From Brachionus manjavacas (Eukaryota; Rotifera; Eurotatoria; Ploima; Brachionidae), in the NCBI GenBank assembly GCA_019054805.1, contig JAHQIY010000007.1, positions 3,291,501 to 3,355,500 on the forward strand: a DNA stretch of 64,000 nt, in the 5' to 3' direction. The position numbers and the translations under genes were made by a program. A model generated the notes under the pieces. The model worked only from the letters and a program-made list of their open reading frames with translations, was not told where the DNA came from and made no database searches. Shown in pieces: positions 1 to 11,400 of this stretch. How positions within the stretch are numbered: the first letter of the stretch is position 1; every line of letters begins with the position of its first letter.

Positions 1-1537
1 AAGCAAAGCAACAGGCTTTCGAATGAGACTAATAACTCATCTGTAAGTGTCAAATTTTTATCTTTTCCAAAGCGTTTAATTACCAGGAAGTCAGGGAAAA
101 AAGGTTTTAAGAATTTAAGAGGTTTTGACATGAAAAATTTCTGTTCTAATTTTTTAAATCATTTGACTCAAGATACAACTCATTGAGGAATCATTCATTG
201 AACTTGAGGTAGTGTATTTAAGCCTCGATATTTAATAAACACTAACAATTTAATTCTATTAAAAAGTTGATTAAAAAGCGACACAAAATTTAAAATTTTT
301 TTAATCTTTTAGGAAAAAAACCTTTTACCTCCACTTCATCCGAGTGATGGCCATAAAAAGTGTCTAATAATCGATTTAGACGAAACCTTGGTTCACAGTT
401 CGTTTAAGGTAAAATTTTATGATAAATTTTAGCTTTTTTTTTTGAAAATAAAAATTTATTTTATAGCAAGTTTATAACGCCGATTTTGTTGTTCCCGTTG
501 AAATAGAGGGAACCGTGCATCAAGTTTATGTCTTGAAGCGACCATTTGTTGACGAATTTTTAAAAAAAATGGGAGAATTATTCGAATGTGTACTTTTTAC
601 CGCTAGTTTAGCCAAAGTAAATTTTTAATTTTTTTTAAATTATTTTAAAACGATGAAATCGAAGTCACTTAGACTTCTCAACCATTTTTAAATATTTAAA
701 ATGAATTTCTGTTTGAATACAAAGAATATATTAAAGTTAAATTCGAAAAAGAAATTTGATTCTTTTTACACTTCAATTTTATTTCTAAATTTTTAATCAA
801 AATCTAATATGAGATATTCGAGTATAATTCAAATAAAATTTATTTAATAAATTTTTTTAATTTAAAAATGAAGTTTTTGAATATTCGAATACACATTTAT
901 TTTAATTCTTTTAAATTTCACTTATTTGATTTTAAAAAAATATTTGTTTATATTATTTCAATAATCTAAATCTAAAAAGTATGCCGACCCAGTGGCTGAT
1001 CTGTTGGACCAGTGGGGAGTGTTCAAAGCGCGCTTATTCCGCGAAGCATGCGTTTATCACCGCGGAAATTACGTAAAAGACTTGAGTCGTCTTGGTCGGG
1101 ACTTAAGCTCGGTAATTATTTTGGACAACTCGCCAGCATCGTACATGTTTCATCCGGAAAACGCTGTATCATGCACCTCGTGGTTTGACGACATACATGA
1201 CCATGAGCTTTACGAACTAATACCGCTATTCGAGAGCCTTGCCAAAGAGGAAAGCGTTTATCCTTTACTCAGGCAGTTCAATCAAAGCCTACAAAATCAA
1301 TTTATCATGAGTCAGCCTTGTCAATCACCGCAGCAAAACGACAACAATCAGCAAGTTCCGACAGGACTTCAGTCAATTATCTATCAGCAACCGCAAGACA
1401 CCTGTGCCGGGAATACTGCTCAAACGAACAGTCTCAACTACAGTCTCAACGAGAATAAAATATTCTTATCTATAGACATGATGATGGCTAATAGACAGCA
1501 ACAGTATCAACAACAGTTGAATAACAGTAATAAATGA
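1..1537 (+). CDS. CTDSP: CTD small-phosphatase-like (SCP/CTDSP family) protein, 3' part
   Basis: Small CTD phosphatase of the HAD superfamily; the family removes phosphate from serines of the RNA polymerase II C-terminal repeat and from some transcription regulators. Visible exons are 1-42, 313-408, 467-616 and 980-1537, all joined in phase 0 by GT-AG introns. Together they encode 281 residues plus the stop at 1535-1537. The catalytic DxDxT/V motif reads [12 protein letters not shown] at the end of the second visible exon. [16 protein letters not shown] spans the third junction, and LDNSPASY and CTSWFDD follow, as in human SCP1-3. After the phosphatase domain there is a tail of about 90 residues rich in Gln and Asn, longer than in vertebrate SCPs. 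The start codon and 5' exons lie outside the window. The acceptor before 980 has a weak pyrimidine tract. Family call is firm; the exact paralogue is not. Confidence 0.93.
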
Positions 1538-3727
1538 TGAATCCTTGGTTTTGTTTTAATTTAGAATTTTTTTATATATTTTTTTGCAAAATTTTAAGTT
1601 TTTTTTGTTTCGAAATTTATTTTGTTTTCGAATCACAAATTTGGTGCTAGATATTTGAAAATGTGCCTTTGATCAAGCTTTATAATTTAGAATCACTTTT
1701 AAATATGTAAAGAAACTCTCGCTTCGAAGCAAAATGAACTTTTCTTTAGTTTTATTTTCGCAAATCTTTAGGAATATTACGTTAACCGAAAAGAATCGTT
1801 CATTTTAGATTTTTTTTTAATTTGTATCGAGATCAATTTTTTTTAGAATTTTTTTTCGAAAACGGTTCCCAATAATTCAACCAAATTGTTTTTTCTTGGT
1901 TTTTTGTCGGAACAAAGCTTGTTAAAAAACTATATCATAAACATTTAATAAAAATAGTTTATTTTTTGTTCGCATTTTGTTTATTACATTCAAAAACTTT
2001 TAATTATATTCATTTTGTTATTAAAAAATAAGTCAAAATTAATTTAAATAATTTAAAATATTGATTTGTTAAAAATAAAATTCAACTTAAATCTACCGTT
2101 CAGTTTTAATATTTGAAAATATTTGATCCTAAATAATGAATTACATTTTTCTTCAAAACTCTAGTGTCACCAATAAATACGTGAGATCGAGTCTCATTAT
2201 TATTTTGCTCAAATAATTTCGTTTAAAAGCGATTTTCTGCCTTAATGGTTTAGATTTTTAAATTTTATTCAAATATAATTAATTGAAGTTTTATATGCTT
2301 GCAGAAGCCGAAAATTTTTATGCATTTAAGGCCTTTGGCCAATTAAACTGAAAAATGTCATTAATTAAAGTCCACTTGACTTACGCTGTTAAATATAGAG
2401 TTTCTAATGAAATTAATTTTCTTATTTAAAAGTATTCTAATTTTTTGAAAAATTCAAAATTTTTTTTTACAACGCAAAGAACCAAAAATATGAGTTAAGT
2501 AGAAGAGATAGAGAGAATCTAACATGAGAAAAAGTGAAAAATTGCCTAAATAATCAACTTGAAGAATAGAAACAACTTTTAAAGCGAGTAATTAATAAAG
2601 ATTCGAAATAGAATTAAAAATAATTATTAAAATTCTCAATAATTATTTATCAAAATTTTCAACTTTGTCAACGATATTAATTTCTAGTTTTTAGAAAATA
2701 ATTTTAAAATTAAAAATACCAATCTAAGGATTAAATTTAATTTAACTTAATTTTCCTTTACAAATTATTTAATTAAATACTGAGAAGATGCTTTTTATTT
2801 ACTGAAATAAAAATTTGATTTTCAGAATAATTTTTGTAATTGTTTTACTACCGAAAAAATGAAAATTTTAATTTTATATTTTAGTTAAATTCGTCATTAA
2901 AATTTAAAAGAAGTATCGGATTTGCAGTCAAATATAAATTTTGGGAAGAGTAAAGATTTGAAGTCATTTTTGAAAAAAAAGTTTGCCAAGCTTGGGAAAA
3001 GTTTTCTGAAGAAATTGATTTTTAAAACATAAACCTAAAATTGTTAGAATATAAAAAATTTTCTATCGCATTGAAAATTATGAGTATTCATTTTTTTTTC
3101 TTTTGCTAAAAAGAAGTTATAATGCACAAAAATTTTTGTTGTTGTGCCAAAAGACCCCCTAACCCCTTGCTTCTAAAAATTTTGACTAAATTCAAATCTT
3201 AAAAAAATTGAGCCTGTAGAATTCGTTTCTATTGTTTTTGGTTCTAAGAAATCTCTAAAAATTAACTTATCTTTAAAGAACTTTTTTTAAAGCTGTGTGA
3301 CGTAAAACTCTAAAATAAAATAAAAATATAACTATTCAATTTTTTAATAAAATTCCATAAAAAGAAATGAACTTTGATAATCCTCTAAAATTTTGAACAA
3401 TTCATTAGTTAAAAAATATATTTTAAAATAAAAAAATTATATAATGTTTATTTTAAGTAATCGTTTGAAAAAAAATTAACAAAATATTTCTATTTTTAAA
3501 ATAATTTTAACTAAAAACCATTTAAAAAATCGCTGCTGCAAATTTATACACTCTCACTCTTTGTAAACATAAAAATCAATTGATCATAAGAAAAAAACAT
3601 TTGTAAATTGCTTTTGGTTTTTTTTTTATCAATTAAAATTTTTGTCAAAAAAAAGTCCAGCAAATTCAACCAACTTTAATTTATTCTAAAGTTATCACTG
3701 TTTTGTTGAATGAAATAGTAGGGTAGC
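1538..3727. other. Intergenic, AT-rich, with a poly(A) signal for the phosphatase gene
   Basis: An AATAAA at 1947-1952 lies about 410 bases after the phosphatase stop and is a plausible polyadenylation signal. The rest is A/T-rich sequence with no open stretch that looks coding on either strand. The two flanking genes converge here. Confidence 0.55.
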
Positions 3728-6700
3728 TCATTTAGATGATTTGCTAGGAATCAAATATCTATTAATGAAATCAACTATTGCGATTGCTGGCTGTTCAGGA
3801 TCCAATTCTACAAACAAATGACATTCGTTATGTCCGGAATCAATTTTCGGTCTACACAAAACCCCAAATATCCTAAGAAAATAAAAAGAAAAAAGAAAAA
3901 CTTAAAAATGATAAATTTTTTTTTTCAAAATTTACTTAGGTTTTTGAATTCGGTCGAGAGATTTAGGCCAACAAAATTTTTCATCAACTGCACAATAAAT
4001 GACCGTGTTTATCGGAAAATGTTGTCGAATAAATTTTTTCTTATTAATATCCGTGATAGTGATTCCTAAAGATGTCACTTTAAATTGAACAAGCAACAAT
4101 TGAGTCGAATCTTTGTTAAGATAGGCTTTGGTATGATTTAGGCTATAAGTAATAGCTTCAAAACCTTTTTTATTACTGACATTTACAGTATTCAAATAAT
4201 ATACATTGCAAGCTTAATCAAATTAAAATTTATTAATTATTTGTCAAAAAAAGGGAACCCATTATGCCCACGGTGAAAAATTCGACACATTCAAGCAAAA
4301 ATATTCTCATTTTTCTATCAAAAACTCCATTGTGAATTTTGGAACCAAGAGCAAAAATAAAAATTGAAATAACTTTTTAGCTTTAAAATTCTTTTTGTAA
4401 CCTGTTTCAGTTGATACAAACTTTGTATCAACCAAATTCAGTCTCTACAAAAACCCTAAAATTTTAAAAAGCTTAATGCACTAGCAAGTCATAAGTAATA
4501 TAAAAATGCAGAATTGTCTTATTCGGGTGATTTAAAGTTTTTTTTAGCTGGTACATTTTGTAGAACGTATTTTAGATCTATCAAAAAAAATATTAATATT
4601 TTCAAATATGGAACTTTTTCCGTATAATTAATTATTTTAAAAAAAATAAGGCACGCAAATCAATTCTGAATTTGAAAGAAAATCAGCTTTTTAGTATTTA
4701 GTAAGTATTATTAAAAATTTGAATTTTTAGTTTAATTATTTAAATGTTTCCAAAAAAATTTAATTAAAATTATTATTTGGAATAAAGCTCTAAATAAAAA
4801 TGAAAACTTTCATCTGAAAATGATAAAATAGATAATTTTTTTCTCATATTTTAAAATAGTGCCATCTGTGGGTATTTTGAAGTTTATGATCAATTTTTGA
4901 TGCTCAAAATGATCAAACCAAGTATTAATTATGAAATAAATTGTAGTTTCTTAATAGAATTAGTGCAGAGATACATTTTTGGGTTTAAAATTTTATGCTT
5001 TGTTAAATCTAAAGGTAAACTCTGCAAAAGTCTGCAAAAAATTACTCACTTAAAATTGTATAATTTAGATAGTGTGCACTCTGCAATGTTCATTTTGATA
5101 TTGCAGAGTTTACCATTTGTGCATTAAAAGCTTTATACTAATTTAATTTTAATTCAAAAAAATTTTAATATAAGAAAAGAATAATTATTTTGGCTTAAAA
5201 TTCAAATGTAAAATTTTTCAATTTTATCATGTTATGTTTTTATCGTAAAAATTAGATGTGAAAATTTTAAATTTTATCTTTTTTGAAAATTTTGCATTGA
5301 AAAGTTTTTGGCTTGAGTGTGTGGGATTTTTCATTGTGGGGACAAAAAATTGCTAAAAAAAGTCCTACCTGCTCCTTTTTCTAGTAAAATTTTCGGATCA
5401 TATCCATTAGTTTTAGACCTAGACTCAGTAGCTGTTAAGCCAAGATCCTGATTTGGTATGATCAATTTGGTTGGTAAAGCCAAGGGCATTAAAGAATGTT
5501 GGTAAACCAAAGCCGCCAGACTCCCAAATATGGGCTCATTGCAGCATCCTTTTATGCGGACTCCTTTGTTTGTTGGTTCTATTAGAAAGTGACGCACCAA
5601 CTCATTAGAAGGATCAGTGCCAGGCTTTATTTGAACATTTTGTGGCGGTTTTTCGACTTTAAGAGCTAGACCATAAGCACCAGGAAAATTATTGCTATCT
5701 CTAATCAGAAAAGTTCCGGTAGGTTTATCTTTAAGTAAATTAATTGCCTCGTCACGAGAAATCTTCGGTTTATACCAATATGACTGAACTGCTTTCACCG
5801 ATTTCGGGTGATCTCGCACTACTTCATCTGAATCTTTAAATAAATAATTTAATTCAAATTTAAATTTAAATTTTTTAGATAAATTTTTTTATTTTTTTAA
5901 TAAACGACTTACTTGTAAGTGAAGTAGATGATGCTCGTCTATAATCTTCAGCCTTTTTTTTAATAGCACTATTCGAAGTTGATTTTGTCAAAGTTGAATT
6001 TTCTGTCTGGCTGTTTATGTTTAGATTAAAAGCCGATTGACTTTGGTTGTATTGAGCTGATGGTGCCACAGTTTGTTGTATGATGACAGATTTTGGATCC
6101 GGCGTGTTACTATGTGGATTATTGAGAACTATTTGTCTTCCATCTGAAGTCAAGTAGCCTCTCATTGTCGAATCCATGCTATCTATTTTTTGATCCATTC
6201 TGTCAACATACTGATTTGTGAATTGTGTCTGACTTGAGTACCGGGGCTCGCCCATGGCACTAACAGAACGAACCTCTGGTCTCGTGAAAACATTCTGCTG
6301 CTGAGGACTTAGTTGATTGTAATGGTAGTTAAACGAAGGCGTAGCGCTTCTGTTTGTAAATGCTGTTTGAATTGGTATGGTATTTTGTACACGCCTGTTG
6401 TCCATTGCTTGTCTAAGCCTAATCAAGCCTGTATCAGTGTCGTATCCGGCCTGGTCGTTGACCACTTGGTACCGCGTATTAGGTCCAAGTGTTCGATAGG
6501 TCTTATTGATGGCACCGGTGTTTCCGTAGCGATAATTAGAAGTTTCGCCACTTCTGTATGTGTTGTAGCCTTCGTTAGATTGAATCCCGTTTCGGTAGAT
6601 GTATCCGTTGTTGCTAATAAGACCTGAGTCTGTCTCGTAGCCATTTGTGTACGCCACTCTTGGTGTTTCTGAGTAAGCGCGATTTAAAAACACACTACGA

Positions 6701-8460
6701 GCAGGAACTTGCTGGCTCGAGCTAAGTTGGCCATTAGCTGTAGTTCGACCATTTAATGTGTTATAGTTAATCGGGGTCTGAACTCTCTGTTGGACTGCTG
6801 GCTCATTTGAAAAGACTGGCTTTTGTTGTTCAAATGGCACCACTGATTGTTGTCGCACGGTCAGCGGAGATTTTAGTTCCATTCTTTGGAGAACTACTTT
6901 ACCAATTTCAGCTGGTGGTGCAGATAATGCTCGCTTGTTGGCTAATTCAAAAGACATTTTTGAATTTGATTTATATTTTTATATTTTTAATTTTCTTACG
7001 ATAATTTCTATTCAAAGTCGAAACTGGAGTCGGTGCTGGCTGTCTTGTAACATCTGTAAAGTCATTCGATACAAGATGATATTTAGATCGCTGAAGAGTA
7101 GAACTAAGATTTGATTTATGGCTTTTCATACTGTATCGATCAACTTCCGAATCAATTAGGTTCAACTCATCATCTGTCTCGTTTGTATTTTTCTTGAATT
7201 AAAATTAGATTTTTTTCACAATTAAAAAAATTCTGTATTAAGTTAAATTATTTAATTTCAACGTTTGAAGCTTATTTAATTTGTTTTTATTTTTTTGAAC
7301 AGAAAATAACCGTTTTGCAATGATTTTTATCCGAAAATATTTAAAGAAATGCATCTGACAATTAGTGTTTTTTTAAAACAAGAATGAAAGATCAATATTT
7401 TTTCAATATTATTATCTAATTTTTTTACTATTCTGTTTGAAAATCAAGCATAATTTTCTCCTTAAAAATATTTAATTTTCGTTTTTTTTTTAACCAAAAA
7501 TAGAACAAATTTCCAAAATTATCCAAATATTTTACAATATCTGGTCAAAATCCGCTATTCTAAAAAAAATTGATTCCTACATTAAATAACGCCATAAAAA
7601 ACATCACGTTCTCATTAAAGAATATTAATTAAGTAAAATCAAAAAAAGTAATTATTGATTTTTTCAATTTTTTTGAATAAATTAGAAAAAATAAAGCTTT
7701 CTAATTTTTAAAATTCCAATTTGAAAAACTATATTACACAACCCAAATAAAAATCATGTTTTTTTTCGACTAAATTTTGCAGATAAATAAAACTAAAATA
7801 GAATTTGATTTTTTTATTTTCTTTAGTGAATTTTATTCTCAATTCCGTAGAAAAAACAAAAAAACATTTAAATTTACTTGCTTAAAAGGTACTTACCATT
7901 GAGACAGGATTTGTTGATAGGGATCGAAAAGAAGAGGTTATTTGTGGTGTTTGAGAGGGCTGAGGTGTCATGGTGTAAAAAGCTCGATTATTCGGAGATA
8001 CCGGTGGTTTGTTATTTATTGACGTGTTGTTAGTTAGGCTAAAACTTTGTTCATTATTTGATCTATTTGAAAGGTTAGTGTAAAAGTTTAATTTAGCTCG
8101 GTTGTTTAGTTCTTTTCGACTTCTTAGTATTTCTTTTTGTTCATTGAGCCAATCGACAGATCGTTCGATATCGTCTGTGTTTGCTCGGCTATTTGGCTGA
8201 GATTTGGGAATAGATCTGGCTGGGTCCTTGCTTAGCAAAAGCGGCTGATCGACCTCTGCCAGCAAGTCATGAAGTAATGCATCCAATTTAGCAAACTCTT
8301 CGGTGTTGATGAGCGGCTTGGGTGCCGGCGGATTGGTCTTGTCAACCATGACACTACTCTTCAGCGCGTTTTCTGCGTACATTTTGCCTTGATTGGATTC
8401 GTATCGTGATCTGTTTATTGGCAATGATTTATACATTACGTTTTCTCGGTTAAAACTCAT
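3728..8460 (-). CDS. TNS: Tensin-like focal-adhesion adaptor (SH2-PTB), short form
   Basis: Tensins tie integrin tails to actin at focal adhesions. Six exons on the minus strand, 8460-7897, 7192-7000, 6941-5913, 5833-5369, 4212-3936 and 3872-3728, join in consistent phase and give about 890 residues. The SH2 domain begins near residue 612 (QSYWYKPKISRDEA) and has the phosphotyrosine-binding arginine in TGTFLIRDS. RHFLIEPTNKGVRIKGC and FGSLAALVYQHS are typical of tensin. The PTB domain (about 751-890) opens with ACNVYYLNTVNV across the 5369/4212 junction, continues with VQFKVTSLGITITD and QHFPINTVIYC, and ends with CHLFVELDPEQPA in the last exon. The middle exon is rich in Asn, Tyr, Gln and Ser and carries a doubled GYETDSGLI/GYDTDTGLI motif. 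No PTEN-like phosphatase or C2 domain was found upstream, so this is a cten-like short tensin or lacks distant 5' exons. Start chosen: the first ATG in the open frame, at 8460. Confidence 0.92.
4410..4432. repeat. 23-base perfect palindrome
   Basis: GTTGATACAAA at 4410-4420, one central base, then its reverse complement at 4422-4432. It lies in the intron between the SH2 and PTB exons of the tensin gene. No flanking duplication was recognised. Confidence 0.8.
5014..5114. repeat. Short inverted-repeat element, MITE-like, in tensin intron
   Basis: A perfect 14-base inverted repeat, GGTAAACTCTGCAA at 5014-5027 and its complement at 5101-5114, encloses about 100 bases. Inside are further CTCTGCAA/CTGCAAAA copies. 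Size and structure fit a small non-autonomous element or a hairpin; target duplications were not identified. Confidence 0.5.
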
Positions 8461-11400
8461 TATATCACACAGCAAAGTCTAGAAATTTTCTATCGAATAC
8501 GTGAGCTGGTTGTGTATTGAAAAATTCTATTATTTTTTGGCTAATTAATTATAAAATTTACATTTTAATTTGGCAAACATCTAAAAGTAAAAATTAAGAA
8601 AAAATTTGAATAATTTTTTCAAAAATAGCTTGGTTTGAAGATAATTTTAGATTTATTTTCAAACAGGTAACTCTTGAAAATTTAATCTTGGGACTTACAT
8701 GGCAGTTCATATTTTTTACCTGTCTTATTGAAATCAATTTAAAAAAAAATAAATTAATAAAATAATTCTTGTGTTTTCTTTGATTTTGAAAATAAGATTT
8801 CTCATGCATTTTAATTTTATTTTAAAAGCTAATTTAAATTTTTTTTTGTAGTGAGCTTACGAATCTATAATAAATATACATTTGATTGCTACTTTAAAGC
8901 TCATTAACCAAAATAGATTAATGTTTTCTATGATTGAAAAAATAAAATAAGTTTTTGATTTAGTGAAGCTTTTTAAATGTGTTTGAGAACTTAAATTCGC
9001 TTTAGTTAACAGACCTAGAGCGTTTTGGAAAAGCTCATTTATTAGTCATTTTTCTTAGCATTAATTATTTTTCTCAGCTTAAAATAAGAGTATTTTTGGC
9101 ACACTCAATCTAAGAAAACGTTTTAATTTTAACATTTAAACCAAAGGTTATTCCAATCTTAATAAAAAATTTATACTCACTTTATTCAAAAGCAATTTTT
9201 AGAAATAATTCCCAAAAAAAAGACTAAAGAACTAAAAAAACTTTTATTAATTTCTTTAATAAAAATTTTGTAAAATATTTATCTAAAAGCTATATTTTTT
9301 TATTTATCTTTAAAATATTTGTCCTCGAAAGACTCAAGAAAATTAAAAGCTACTAATTCTACACCAAGTTAATCAATTTGATAAAAAAAATTTTATTACT
9401 ATTATTTGTAATTAAATTTGAATCCAGCAGGGGGTAACACCAAGTCTTCTGAAAGAATGCAATTAAATTGTTAGATTTCGTAATCTATTTTAAATAACCC
9501 AATTACCTTATAATAAAATTTTATTAATTTACTCATTGACCACCAAAACAAAGGCTTTTAATGAACCTCAAATGCAACCAAAAAATCTTAATTAAACGAT
9601 TCTTGTTTGATTGTTTAGACTGGAGATTTTTTTTGAAGCGAATTTTAGCTTTTATTATCATAAATTCTCAGATTTAAAATAAACAACCTCCAAACATTGA
9701 ACCTGTTTAGTTAAAAAGACTGGTCAGAATTCGAAAAGATAATCAACGGTTGATTGGATATGTTTGCTCAAAGTATTTCAAATGTTAAAAAAATAAAACT
9801 AGGGTCCAATTTTTCAAATAAAGTTTTAATAAGGTGAATACAAAAAAATTCAATTAAACTATGAGCAGTCCCTGCATTGGATGTGCATGGACATTGATTA
9901 GAAAAATGATTTTGACCGAGGACAGAATTAAAGTCTGTACAATGTCAGCGCCAAGGTATACCTAGACCAAGGCCTACATATCCTAGAACTATTTGCATTC
10001 CCATAACAAAAAGCCAAATCGCTACAATCAAATTTTCTAAATTAATAATTCAACAACAACTTGGAGTTTTCTTAACCTAATTTTTTTTTGGTTTTTTTTC
10101 TATAAAGAAATACAAATTCTCGTAAAAAATATTTACTTTTTTTGTTTCAAGACTCAAATACAATGCTAGTAAATCGTAAAAAATTAAACCATCTGTTTCA
10201 AGACCCAACGACTACTATTCACTACTCAAAGGCCAATTCAGAATACAAATATGCTCTAACTGTGCATTTTAAGAGATTCCATCTCTTTTTTCAAAAAATA
10301 AAATAAAATTATAAATTGTTTTATGTAATAACATGAATCAGAACATATGCCCATATTCATTAAGTCTTTAAGTTGAGGTATTTTCAGGCTTCGTATCTTC
10401 GAGGCTTCTTGTAGCCAACTTATCGACTCTTAACTATTTTAGATTAGGCTATAAACAATCAATTCGATAATAAACAGTTCCGAAGAGCAACAATGGTTTG
10501 TTCGGTAATGGCATTTGAGAAATTGTGCAGAACCTTTGCTTCAAATCCATTTCAACTTAATTTTGATAAATTACCAGTTGAACAAATCCAATTTTTGATT
10601 AAGTACTTTGAGGCTATTTTTCGGTTCCTTTCCGTCCATTCAACAGCAAAAAATTTGCAATCATTCACGGAAAAGTATGGGCAAATCAAACAAAAAATTA
10701 ATCATTCATTTTGGATTCAAGTCGAGCGCATTCAGCAAGAAACTCGACTTCAAGGGTCTTAAACTAAAAATGATTACTAACCCACAAACAATGTTAGGCT
10801 ACCCTAGTCGAGAACTAATTCACATTTTTCGCTCAAGTTATTAGTAAGATCTGATAAAGAAATCCAAATAACTGCTGATAGCGATAATCTAGTTTGAGTG
10901 CTTCGACTGCTCATATGAAGATAGGGTCTTTTTTGGTTCTTAATATCATCGGATCATACTGTTTTCAAATCCGTTCTATTCCAAATAGATTATATCTCTC
11001 AGTGCTCTTGCGTCAAATACTTTTAATGGACAATAGTTGAATTATCTAGATCCTTGGAGCCAAATTGATGAGAATTTTTTGATTAAATCTCTTTGTTTTA
11101 ATTTTTCTGCTTTTTTTTTTTTAATTACTAAAACTACATGGGTGTATGGAGATCGATTTGAAAATCGAGCACCACTTTTTTTCACATTGATTCTTAAATT
11201 TAAAAAATAAATATTTTATAAAAACGGATTGTATCGTTTTCCTACATGATACAGCAAATTTGACTCTTTAATTCGACAAAAATTTTTATAGTAATTAAAA
11301 AAATTTTAATTAAAAATTTTATAAAATATTTATCCAAAAGCAATATTTTTTATTTATCTTAAAAAAATTTACTCATTGCTAATTTGCTACATGGGTCTAT

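Noticed and set aside
3818..4069. Plus open frame of 83 codons
   Set aside because: Antisense to the tensin PTB exons.
6313..6627. Plus-strand open frame of 104 codons
   Set aside because: It is the antisense shadow of the tensin middle exon, whose minus frame joins neighbours in phase.
10608..10844. Decayed TMEM254 copy (MLGYPS match)
   Set aside because: Only about ten residues agree; the flanking sequence does not align with the TMEM254 exon, so chance cannot be excluded.
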